A stretch of 64,000 nucleotides of DNA from Terrilactibacillus tamarindi (GTDB lineage Bacteria > Bacillota > Bacilli > Bacillales > Sporolactobacillaceae): positions 186,001 through 250,000 of the forward strand of contig NZ_WNHB01000001.1 in NCBI RefSeq assembly GCF_009718825.1. The letters run 5' to 3'. Positions 37,234 through 44,810 of the stretch are shown in pieces; the stretch's first letter is position 1, and each line of letters starts with the position of its first letter. The notes beneath the pieces were generated by a model. That model searched no databases. It was not told the DNA's origin and saw only the letters and a list, made by a program, of their open reading frames with translations. A program made the translations under genes and the position numbers.

Positions 37234-37383
37234 ATTTATCCCGCCTTAACGGGCAGTAAGACCCCCACCTCAAGATTCTGAGTAGTCAAAGAAGGTAGGT
37301 GGGGGATCAACTGCCCGTAAAGGTCCGATTGGTTCAGCTAACCATCAGTGGGGGATGAAGAAAACCCCCACGATGGAAGCTTC
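37234..37383 (+). repeat. Dispersed hairpin repeat, full-length copy (A)
   Basis: A 150-bp unit. The first half is one long hairpin: CCTTAACGGGCAGT / ACTGCCCGTAAAGG outside and CCCCCACCT / AGGTGGGGG inside. After the spacer TCCGATTGGTTCAGCTAA comes a second hairpin, CCATCAGTGGGGG / CCCCCACGATGG. It is matched base for base along nearly its whole length by the inverted copy at 52410-52560. No open frame. It looks like a non-autonomous mobile palindromic element; the short copies may be internal deletions. Confidence 0.85.
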
Positions 37384-37394
37384 ACTTTATTCAA

Positions 37395-38087
37395 TTAGGA
37401 AGTTTTGGGACTAGACGTTTGAATGAAAAGACCGTCTTCAAGTCGCCATTCAGCAAAAAAGACCGTCTTAGGATCTTGAATTCCTCGAAGATGAAGTTCA
37501 TCGGTTAACCAGGAACTCGTTTTCCCGATTTTTTTAATATTATTTAGCAGAATTTTACCATCACTTATTAGAGTGACAGGTAATGAAACAGTGTTTATAG
37601 AGGAAGACTTTTCAAGTTTTGGAGGCGATTCATATTTAGGCTTTTTAATAACTGATATCTTACCATTAGGCTCTAAAATAGCAAAAGCAACTTCCCTTAT
37701 TGAAAAGACATCTTTGTCCCGCAACATCATTTGAAGCTTATTTATGTCTAATTTATTTCTTTTCATTTCTTTTCTATCAAGTACACCATTATCAATAATA
37801 AGTGATGGCGTACTTTCAAAAATATAACGCGTTTTATTGAATTTTAGTGTGATTAAATCTATCAAGATAATGAGTAGTCCCCACAGAAAAATGGCATATA
37901 GGATGAAAAAAACTTTAACTTCTTTATTATATATCGCTTCACCGACAAAATCCCCAACGATAAGGACGGAAACAAAATCAAAAGGTGTTGCTTCTGAAAT
38001 CGACGCTCTACCCATTAATCTGGTAAGTATTAGCAAACCAAACAGTCCAACAATGAGTTCAACAGTTAATGATAGATAAGATTCCAT
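37395..38087 (-). CDS. DUF421 (YetF-like) membrane protein, copy 1
   Basis: A 230-residue protein with three N-terminal membrane spans (LIVGLFGLLILTRLMGR.., then two more before residue 75) and a cytoplasmic DUF421 domain. The conserved pattern GRASISEATPFDFVSVLIVGD and the LIIDNGVLDRKEMKRNKLDI segment define the family. The biochemical role is unknown; some members are induced during sporulation and interact with germination functions (YetF, YrbG). The start follows AGGGGGAATTTT. A second member lies at 49295. The promoter must be in the 224-bp region shared with the PgpA-like gene. Confidence 0.88.
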   Translation of the reverse strand: MESYLSLTVELIVGLFGLLILTRLMGRASISEATPFDFVSVLIVGDFVGEAIYNKEVKVFFILYAIFLWGLLIILIDLITLKFNKTRYIFESTPSLIIDNGVLDRKEMKRNKLDINKLQMMLRDKDVFSIREVAFAILEPNGKISVIKKPKYESPPKLEKSSSINTVSLPVTLISDGKILLNNIKKIGKTSSWLTDELHLRGIQDPKTVFFAEWRLEDGLFIQTSSPKTS

Positions 38088-38311
38088 AAAATTCCCCCTG
38101 CCAAAATCAACTTCAAAAGGTATCTCAGATTAAGATTGACCATACATGTGATTTTTATGTAACTATTCACTAATTAATTGATTATAGAAAAAATACATCA
38201 ATAGCTTGATTCTTAATCTTGAAAATATCATACCTCATTAAATAAAAAATTTTTAAAAAGAATATCAAAAGGGCAAGTCACAAGAAAGAGATAGAAAAAG
38301 GAGCTTTTATA

Positions 38312-38833
38312 ATGAAAGAAAATTTTGTTCCAAGTCATGTTATCTTTGAAAAAACAAAAGAATTGCTGATTGAACGAGGAGTCCAAATTATTGATATAGC
38401 CAATATTGTTTACTTAATGCAAGCCCCTTATCAAAAAAATTTAACGATAGAAGCATGTATAGAAAGTGTGGAAGCCGTTCTTGAAAAAAGAGAACTACAA
38501 CACGCCATTTTAGTTGGAGTAGAGTTAGATAAGTTAGCGGAAGAAGGTAAATTATCCGAACCACTACAGACCATAATAAGGCAGGATGAAGGATTATTTG
38601 GCGTTGATGAGACGATTGCTATTGGGGCTGTTTTAAGTTATGGCAGCATAGCAGCAACTACTTTTGGCCATTTGGATAAAGTGAAGACAGGGATAATCAA
38701 ACGTTTGGATAATGGTGAAGGCGGTCATGTCAATACATTTTTAGATGATCTTGTCGCTAGTATTGCGGCAAATGCATCTAGTCGTTTAGCACATCGAATC
38801 CGAGATCTAGAAGAATTAAATGACAACAATTAA
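38312..38833 (+). CDS. Phosphatidylglycerophosphatase A-like protein (YutG-like)
   Basis: A 173-residue protein of the PgpA family. The C-terminal half has the family motif block TFGHLDKVKTGIIKRLDNGEG, then VNTFLDDLVASIAANASSRLAHR (near residues 130-165), with the acidic DD pair expected at the metal site. Members remove the terminal phosphate of phosphatidylglycerophosphate; for YutG-like soluble members this is inferred from homology. The start follows AGAAAAAGGAGC. The gene is monocistronic. Confidence 0.8.
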   Translation: MKENFVPSHVIFEKTKELLIERGVQIIDIANIVYLMQAPYQKNLTIEACIESVEAVLEKRELQHAILVGVELDKLAEEGKLSEPLQTIIRQDEGLFGVDETIAIGAVLSYGSIAATTFGHLDKVKTGIIKRLDNGEGGHVNTFLDDLVASIAANASSRLAHRIRDLEELNDNN

Positions 38834-38865
38834 ATAGCATATGAGGGTTTAATTTAGGCATAAAT

Positions 38866-38900
38866 AAACGCGACCCCTCGATCTGTATCGAGAAACCGCG
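38866..38900 (-). terminator. Terminator downstream of tRNA-Val
   Basis: Minus strand: CGCGG..CTCGAT / ATCGAG..CGCG interrupted stem followed by TTTATTTAT, 20 bp after the tRNA 3' end. It may also end the PgpA-like transcript on the other strand. Confidence 0.6.
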
Positions 38901-38919
38901 TTGTTAATGGGTTTATGTA

Positions 38920-38995
38920 TGGTGACCCGTACTGGGTTCGAACCAGTGACCTCTACCCTGTCAAGGTAGCGCTCTCCCAACTGAGCTAACGGATC
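38920..38995 (-). tRNA. tRNA-Val, anticodon GAC
   Basis: A full cloverleaf on the minus strand: acceptor GATCCGT / ACGGGTC, D-arm GCTC..GAGC, anticodon stem CTACC / GGTAG with loop TTGACAG (anticodon GAC), T-arm with TTCGAAC, discriminator A and an encoded CCA. Anticodon GAC reads valine codons GUC and GUU. Single copy, not part of a tRNA cluster. Confidence 0.95.
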
Positions 38996-39082
38996 ATTTT
39001 TTAGGACATTTATAAATATAAATGAAAATTAATAGATTGTCAACGACAAATTTAGACAATAACTGATTGAATTAGAACCGTA

Positions 39083-39115
39083 AAAAAGAGCCAATAGAAT
39101 TGACTCTTTTTTTCA
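39083..39115 (-). terminator. Terminator of the FbpA-like gene
   Basis: Minus strand: AGAG-TCAAT / ATTGG-CTCT stem flanked by A-run and T-run (bidirectional shape), directly after the stop. Confidence 0.8.
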
Positions 39116-39274
39116 TGGATTTTTACTGGTAACTTTATCATATTCTTGTTCAAGCTGCTGAAGTGATAGTTCATATAGCTGTCTATTCTTCGTTTTATAC
39201 ACGCCTAAATTTAATAACCTGTTAATATATCTATTTTTCTTTTTCTCTTCTGCTTTGTGGAGGTAAGTACTCAT
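39113..39274 (-). CDS. FbpA-family small basic protein
   Basis: A 53-residue protein (starts MSTYLHKAEEKKKNRY). The pattern LLNLGVYKTKNRQLYELSLQ matches the core of the Fur-regulated basic protein A family (a helix-turn-helix-like motif with GVYK..QLYELT). In B. subtilis FbpA, with the sRNA FsrA, takes part in the iron-sparing response. A ribosome site (AGAAGGGG) stands eight bases before the ATG and a terminator follows the stop. I saw no clear Fur box upstream, so iron control is not supported by the sequence here. Confidence 0.7.
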   Translation of the reverse strand: MSTYLHKAEEKKKNRYINRLLNLGVYKTKNRQLYELSLQQLEQEYDKVTSKNP

Positions 39275-39397
39275 TAGAAAAACCCCTTCTAACTTTTTTC
39301 TTATTTACGAACGATGTATAGGTAAATCTTCCACTATCTATACGTATACCCAATTATTCGAGTAAAAAAACATCACGCTGAAAATATATACTTTTAA

Positions 39398-39414
39398 TGT
39401 AAGAAATGTTTACA
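39398..39414. promoter_or_regulatory. TnrA/GlnR box, distal
   Basis: TGTAAGAAATGTTTACA fits the TGTNA-N7-TNACA consensus exactly. It lies 40 bp (nearly four helical turns) upstream of the proximal box. Confidence 0.75.
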
Positions 39415-39437
39415 GAAAATAAGAGCAATTTTATTGA

Positions 39438-39454
39438 TGTAAGATTTCCTTACA
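39438..39454. promoter_or_regulatory. TnrA/GlnR box, proximal
   Basis: TGTAAGATTTCCTTACA fits the consensus exactly. Its centre is about 50 bp upstream of the start point predicted from the tnrA promoter, the distance at which TnrA activates. Confidence 0.85.
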
Positions 39455-39460
39455 AATAAG

Positions 39461-39489
39461 TTTGATTAATTTAAGATTTATCGTATAAT
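39461..39489 (+). promoter_or_regulatory. tnrA promoter
   Basis: TTTGAT (39461-39466) and TATAAT (39484-39489) with a 17-bp spacer; poor -35 and perfect -10, as expected for an activated promoter. Both TnrA boxes lie just upstream. Confidence 0.7.
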
Positions 39490-39516
39490 TAAGAAAAAGA
39501 CCTAGGAGGATGCCCA

Positions 39517-39843
39517 ATGTCTTCAAAGGCGGAATCATATATTTTTAAAAAAGTAATCTCCATAGGTACGGTATGTGAACTAACGGGATTAAGTGAACGA
39601 CAAATCCGTTATTATGAAAAAAGAAAGCTTATTTTCCCGGAACGATCAGAACGTGGTAATCGAAAGTATTCATTTTCAGACGTTGAAGCATTAATGGAAA
39701 TTGCCAATAAAATAGAGGAGGGCATGCAAACGTCTGAATTAAGAAAAGAACTTAATATGAAGCAATCTTCAAGTTATGATCATGCGGTTAAGGAAACCAT
39801 GATAAGAGGTCAATTAAATGCCTATTTCAACAAGAGACAATAG
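39517..39843 (+). CDS. tnrA: Nitrogen regulator TnrA (MerR family)
   Basis: A 108-residue MerR-type regulator. The winged-helix region reads [29 protein letters not shown].. with the RGNRKYSF wing, the signature of the TnrA/GlnR subgroup. The short C-terminus ([13 protein letters not shown]) resembles TnrA, which senses nitrogen excess by binding feedback-inhibited glutamine synthetase there; GlnR has a longer tail and normally precedes glnA. No glnA is adjacent, which favours TnrA. Two consensus boxes upstream indicate autoregulation. The start follows CCTAGGAGGATGCCCA. Confidence 0.9.
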   Translation: MSSKAESYIFKKVISIGTVCELTGLSERQIRYYEKRKLIFPERSERGNRKYSFSDVEALMEIANKIEEGMQTSELRKELNMKQSSSYDHAVKETMIRGQLNAYFNKRQ

Positions 39844-39954
39844 CCGAAGCTTCTTTTTTCTTTGTAGTTAAACTTCTCGGATGATTAACGCTAAGATGTA
39901 AATATCACCGTCATCTTTGAGTTTAACAAACTTTCTAATTTCATCACGTCTTAC

Positions 39955-39990
39955 TTTTATAAATCCACAATATTATGTGGGTTTTTTTTA
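39955..39990 (+). terminator. Terminator after tnrA
   Basis: AAATCCACA-ATAT / ATGTGGGTTT stem with an eight-T run. Confidence 0.7.
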
Positions 39991-40679
39991 TTTATCAAAA
40001 ACACATGACTGTTGGATATAATACTTCTTATTATGCAACAAAAAAGATATTATATTCTTTAGCATGTTGATTAAAAGGTATATCGCCCTATTAGACCAAT
40101 GACTTTGAAGTCGATAGATCTATGCTAATCTCGATTAATTCAATGATAAAGGTCACAATTAAAATGAAGGAATTAAAAACCGTTTTATCCATGAGTTACA
40201 TCGTTTAATTAAAAGAAAGAATTTAGTTATTAAACGGATCAATTTGTTACCGCTTACATAATGAAAAAGACTCAAATCAAGTTTTTGAGATAACTTATAA
40301 ACGGGTTTCAGTATCAAAAGTCACAGTACAAAGAAATGTCACAAGTTATTCGAAATGTTGATCGCTAAAAGATAGTTACGAATATCGAAACATTTTAGTG
40401 GCTTTAAAATGATAAAAAGAAGAATTATATGGGATGAATGTTCTAAAATTGAAACGTGTTCAAAAAATAGACAAATATTTGACACAGAAATGACACGATA
40501 ATAGCTCTAAAGAGGTATGTCGAGGACGGGTATTCGGTAGTAACCTTGTATTAAGGCCAATAATGTTAGCAAATACATTTTTTTAAATCTTTTATGGATG
40601 GAAATTAAGTTATTTCCTTAAATTTTATAGACCCTTAACTTATATAAGGCCTTAATAAAAAGATAAAGAGGGGAAGTCA
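39991..40679. other. Long AT-rich region upstream of cydA
   Basis: 690 bp without a supported gene. It contains a hairpin CGTTTAAT / ATTAAACG (40203-40239) and an inverted repeat GTGTTCAAA..TTTGACAC (40450-40477). cyd operons in Bacillus are controlled by Rex and CcpA from long upstream regions, but I could not find a good Rex site (TTGTGAA-N4-TTCACAA). The actual promoter is not clear. Confidence 0.5.
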
Positions 40680-42083
40680 ATGGATACTTTATTATTATCG
40701 AGGATTCAATTTGCCTCGACAACACTCTTTCATTTTATTTTTGTTCCACTTTCCATTGGACTAGTTTTTTTAATTGCAATTATGGAAACGATGTATGTTG
40801 TAAAAAAGAAAGACGTGTACAAAGAGATGGCGAAGTTTTGGGGACACTTATTTCTAATCAACTTTGCCGTTGGAGTTGTCACAGGAATTCTACAAGAATT
40901 CCAATTTGGTATGAACTGGTCAAATTATTCTCGTTTTGTAGGGGACGTGTTTGGCGCACCACTAGCCATTGAGGCTTTACTTGCTTTTTTCATGGAATCT
41001 ACTTTTATTGGTCTTTGGATATTTGGCTGGGATCGTCTGTCTAAACCAGTTCATTTATTAAGTATTTGGTTAGTTTCTATAGGTACAATGATTTCAGCGT
41101 TTTGGATTCTAGCTGCTAACTCGTTTATGCAACACCCCGTTGGCATGGTTATTCGAAATGGTAGAGCAGAAATGAATGACTTTTTTGCTCTAATAAAAAA
41201 TGGTCAGCTTTGGGTTGAATTTCCACATACCATCCTGGGATCTTTCGCAACCGGTGCTTTTTTCATCGCTGGTGTAAGTGCTTTTAACTTATTAAAGAAA
41301 AGAAATCTCGATTTCTTTAAGAGGTCGTTTAATATCGCTATTACGATTGGATTGATTACAGGTATAGGTCTTGCTCTAGTTGGACATGAACAGGCCCAAT
41401 ATTTAGTTAAAACGCAACCCATGAAAATGGCGGCTAGTGAAGGGTTATGGCAAGATGGCGGTGAACGCGGGGATTGGACCGTTACAGCTTTTATCGATGA
41501 GAAAAATCATAAAAACACCGGAGAAATCAAAATTCCTTATCTATTAAATTTTCTTTCATATGGGAAATTCACGGGTAACGTCGAAGGAATGGAAAGCCTT
41601 CAAAAACAATACGTCAAAAAATATGGAGAAGGAAATTATATTCCGCCAGTAAAAACAACTTTCTGGAGTTTTAGAATTATGACCATTGCTGGAGGCATCA
41701 TGTGTTTATTAGGCATCTATGGGGCGTTTTTAGTCTGGCGCAAAAAAATCATGACGAAAAAATGGTTCTTACGCCTGATGATTCTAGCTATCTTCCTACC
41801 TTTTATCGGAAGTTCAACAGGTTGGATCATGACAGAAATTGGTCGTCAACCATGGACTGTTTTTGGGTATATGCAAACGGCTGATGGGGTTTCACCTAAC
41901 GTCTCGGCTGGTTCAATGTTATTTGCACTTCTCTCGTTTTCATTTATGTATGCCATCCTTGCTGGTGTTATGGTCTACTTGTTTATTCGAGTCATTAAAC
42001 AGGGTCCAGCAAAACCTACGGTAGAAGAACCAAATTCTAATGATCCATTTGATGGGGAGGATTATCATGCTTTCGCTGAATGA
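40680..42083 (+). CDS. cydA: Cytochrome bd ubiquinol oxidase subunit I
   Basis: A 467-residue quinol oxidase subunit carrying haems b558, b595 and d. The N-terminal RIQFASTTLFHFIFVPLSIG holds the first haem ligand His; GLW..GWDRL, WMQHPVGM-like NSFMQHPVGMVI, and GRQPWTVFGYMQTADGVSP are the conserved blocks. The Q-loop is the short form of Bacillus CydA. About nine membrane spans. Works in high-affinity oxygen respiration without proton pumping. The start follows AGAGGGGAAGTCA. It overlaps cydB by 17 bp. Confidence 0.97.
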   Translation: MDTLLLSRIQFASTTLFHFIFVPLSIGLVFLIAIMETMYVVKKKDVYKEMAKFWGHLFLINFAVGVVTGILQEFQFGMNWSNYSRFVGDVFGAPLAIEALLAFFMESTFIGLWIFGWDRLSKPVHLLSIWLVSIGTMISAFWILAANSFMQHPVGMVIRNGRAEMNDFFALIKNGQLWVEFPHTILGSFATGAFFIAGVSAFNLLKKRNLDFFKRSFNIAITIGLITGIGLALVGHEQAQYLVKTQPMKMAASEGLWQDGGERGDWTVTAFIDEKNHKNTGEIKIPYLLNFLSYGKFTGNVEGMESLQKQYVKKYGEGNYIPPVKTTFWSFRIMTIAGGIMCLLGIYGAFLVWRKKIMTKKWFLRLMILAIFLPFIGSSTGWIMTEIGRQPWTVFGYMQTADGVSPNVSAGSMLFALLSFSFMYAILAGVMVYLFIRVIKQGPAKPTVEEPNSNDPFDGEDYHAFAE

Positions 42084-43080
42084 GTTATGGTTTATACTTG
42101 TTGCTATTTTGTTTATCGGTTTTTTCTTCCTAGAAGGGTTTGATTTTGGAGTAGGAATGGCGGTTCGCCTTTTAGGTCGTAATGATCTTGAAAGAAGACT
42201 TTTAATAAATACGATAGGACCTTTTTGGGATGCTAATGAGGTCTGGTTATTAACCGCAGGAGGAGCAACTTTTGCAGCTTTTCCAAACTGGTATGCTACT
42301 ATGTTTAGCGGGTTCTTTATTCCACTTGCTGTGATGCTTCTTGCGTTAATTGGACGCGGGGTTGCATTTGAATTTAGAGGAAAAGTAAGACATTCAAACT
42401 GGAAAAATCTTTGGGATTGGGTCATTTTCTTTGGCAGCTTACTACCCCCTTTACTATGGGGAGTAGCCTTCTCAGCGATTTTGAGAGGGATGCCTATTGA
42501 TAAATCTATGAATATTCATGGTTCATTTACAGACTATATTAATGTCTATACATTAATTGGTGGCATCGCAGTCACAGTGTTATGTTTATTACATGGACTC
42601 ATTTTTATCACACTCAGAACCACAGGAGATATTCAAGCTCGAGCACGGAATTTTGCCAAGACACTCATCTATTTTGTGGGATTATTTCTTGTTGCGTTTG
42701 TTGTTGGTACGTATTTATCAACCGATATTTTTGCAAGAAAAGGGATCGTATTATCAGTCATCTATGTAGCTGTTGTTATTGCCCTTGTTTTAGCAGGATT
42801 ATTTATGAATAAAAAGAGAGATGGTTTTGCATTTGCTATGACAGGTATTGTGATTGCTCTTGCTGTTGGTTCTATGTTTATTGGACTATTTCCAAGAGTG
42901 ATGATAAGCAGTATTAGCGCGGCTAATGATTTAACGATTCATAATGCCGCTTCAGGATCATATTCTTTGAAAGTCATGACGATCGTTTCACTTACATTAC
43001 TCCCCTTTGTAATAGGATACCAAATTTGGAGTTATTATATCTTCCGTAAAAGGGTGACCGAGGAGCATTTAGAGTACTGA
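42067..43080 (+). CDS. cydB: Cytochrome bd ubiquinol oxidase subunit II
   Basis: A 337-residue subunit with about eight membrane spans. The N-terminal LEGFDFGVGMAVRLLGRND and the GPFWDANEVWLLTAGGATFAAFP segment (residues ~48-70) are the family signature. The ATG at 42067 follows GGGGAGGATTATC inside the end of cydA; the in-frame ATG at 42040 would be internal to cydA without a ribosome site. Its stop (TGA) overlaps the start of cydC (TGATG), so translation is coupled along the operon. Confidence 0.96.
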   Translation: MLSLNELWFILVAILFIGFFFLEGFDFGVGMAVRLLGRNDLERRLLINTIGPFWDANEVWLLTAGGATFAAFPNWYATMFSGFFIPLAVMLLALIGRGVAFEFRGKVRHSNWKNLWDWVIFFGSLLPPLLWGVAFSAILRGMPIDKSMNIHGSFTDYINVYTLIGGIAVTVLCLLHGLIFITLRTTGDIQARARNFAKTLIYFVGLFLVAFVVGTYLSTDIFARKGIVLSVIYVAVVIALVLAGLFMNKKRDGFAFAMTGIVIALAVGSMFIGLFPRVMISSISAANDLTIHNAASGSYSLKVMTIVSLTLLPFVIGYQIWSYYIFRKRVTEEHLEY

Positions 43081-44810
43081 TGAATCGCGAATTAATGTCG
43101 TATAAAGGAATCAAATTAATTCTAGCTTTGATTAGTGTTATCACAATGATTCAAAGCATCTGTATCGTATTTCAAGCTAAATGGTTGTCTGATATTATAT
43201 CCAGCTTATTTGCGGGGCATAGTCTTTCTAGCGTTTCACATCAGATTATCTATTTTGCTATGGCGTTCACGGCACGATATGCCCTTTCTCTTCTTATTAA
43301 AAGAAGAGCATATCGTTTTGCTCAGAAAACGGGAACTAGACTAAGAGAACAAATGATGGCCAAGCTATTTCAGCTTGGCCCTGCATTTGTTAGAAGAGAA
43401 GGTACAGGAAATCTTGTTACTCTAGTATTGGAAGGGATTAGTCAGGTAAAAACATTTATTGAGCTTATTTTGCCAAGAATGTCTAGTATGGGAATAACGC
43501 CAGTCGTGATCCTTGCTGTCGTTTTTATTGAAAATAGAACGTCTGGGGTCATATTACTTGTTACGATGCCTATCTTAATTGTTTTTATGATTTTATTGGG
43601 ATTGGCCGCGCAAAAGAAAATGGATTTGCAGTGGTCGGCTTATCAAACTTTATCAAATCATTTTGTTGATTCTTTAAGGGGAATTGAGACGCTAAAGTTC
43701 TTAGGGTTAAGTAAAAAGCATGGAACTTCCATTAAACGTGTCAGTGAGAAATATCGTACGATGACCATGGGAACGTTACGTCTTGCTTTTCTTTCGTCCT
43801 TTGCTCTTGATTTCTTTACAATGTTATCGGTTGCTACAGTTGCTGTTATGTTAGGTTTACAATTAATTAACGGCGAAATTTTCTTGAATTCAGCTCTTAT
43901 GATCTTAATTCTTGCTCCAGAATATTTTCTTCCTGTTCGCGAACTTGGCGCTGATTATCATGCGACTTTAAATGGAAAGGAAGCAGCCGAGGCTATCCAA
44001 TCCATTATTGACGTTCCAATTGAACAAAAAAAGAAAAATCTATTCAGTTTAAGTAAATGGGATGAAAACAGTGAATTGACATTAAACAAAGTATCCGTAT
44101 TTCGAGAAGAAGAAGGGAAAATGTCATTAAACTGTATCAATTTAAGTGTAAAGGGATTTAAAAAAGTCGGTATAATAGGTGAGAGTGGAGCTGGTAAATC
44201 CACATTAATTGACATCTTAAGTGGATTTATGACGCCATCGGAAGGTGAGATAAAATTATCAGAAAATGAACATTCTTTAACTTCTTTAACACATGAAGCG
44301 TGGCGAAAGCATATTACATATATTCCTCAGACTCCTTATATTTTTAGTCAGAGTGTTCTAGATAATGTCCGTTTTTATAAACCCAATGCGAGTGTTGCTG
44401 AAGTTGAAAAAGCACTAGAACAAGCAGGCTTAGCCGAACTGGTGGAAGGCTTTCCAGATGGGATAAAAGAACAAATAGGAAATGGTGGGAGAATGATGAG
44501 TGGTGGGCAGGAACAACGAATAGCCCTAGCACGTGCTTTTCTTTGCCAGCGTCCGATCATTTTACTAGATGAACCGACCGCCCATCTGGATATTGAAACA
44601 GAATATGAATTGAAAGAAACGATGATGTCCTTGTTTAATCATAAACTTGTTTTCTTTGCCACACATCGTTTACATTGGATGAAACAAATGGATTACATTA
44701 TTGTTTTAAATCAAGGAAAGATAATTGAAGAAGGGACATTAGACAACTTACTAAATAAAAAAGGTGAATTTCATAAGTTAATTCAATCCCAATTGGAGGG
44801 ATTAGAATGA
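43080..44810 (+). CDS. cydC: ABC transporter CydC/CydD subunit required for cytochrome bd assembly (first)
   Basis: A 576-residue half-transporter with an N-terminal six-span membrane domain and a C-terminal ATPase. Walker A is GESGAGKST, the signature MSGGQEQRIALARAF and Walker B IILLDEPTAHLD. With the next gene it forms the heterodimeric CydDC complex, needed for assembly of cytochrome bd; thiol export and haem handling have been proposed for it. Symbol follows Bacillus operon order (third gene). It overlaps cydB by one base and the next gene by four. Confidence 0.93.
   Translation: MNRELMSYKGIKLILALISVITMIQSICIVFQAKWLSDIISSLFAGHSLSSVSHQIIYFAMAFTARYALSLLIKRRAYRFAQKTGTRLREQMMAKLFQLGPAFVRREGTGNLVTLVLEGISQVKTFIELILPRMSSMGITPVVILAVVFIENRTSGVILLVTMPILIVFMILLGLAAQKKMDLQWSAYQTLSNHFVDSLRGIETLKFLGLSKKHGTSIKRVSEKYRTMTMGTLRLAFLSSFALDFFTMLSVATVAVMLGLQLINGEIFLNSALMILILAPEYFLPVRELGADYHATLNGKEAAEAIQSIIDVPIEQKKKNLFSLSKWDENSELTLNKVSVFREEEGKMSLNCINLSVKGFKKVGIIGESGAGKSTLIDILSGFMTPSEGEIKLSENEHSLTSLTHEAWRKHITYIPQTPYIFSQSVLDNVRFYKPNASVAEVEKALEQAGLAELVEGFPDGIKEQIGNGGRMMSGGQEQRIALARAFLCQRPIILLDEPTAHLDIETEYELKETMMSLFNHKLVFFATHRLHWMKQMDYIIVLNQGKIIEEGTLDNLLNKKGEFHKLIQSQLEGLE

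Noticed and set aside
39275-39400. Fur box upstream of the FbpA-like gene
   Set aside because: No segment matched the GATAATGATwATCATTATC-type consensus well enough on reading both strands.
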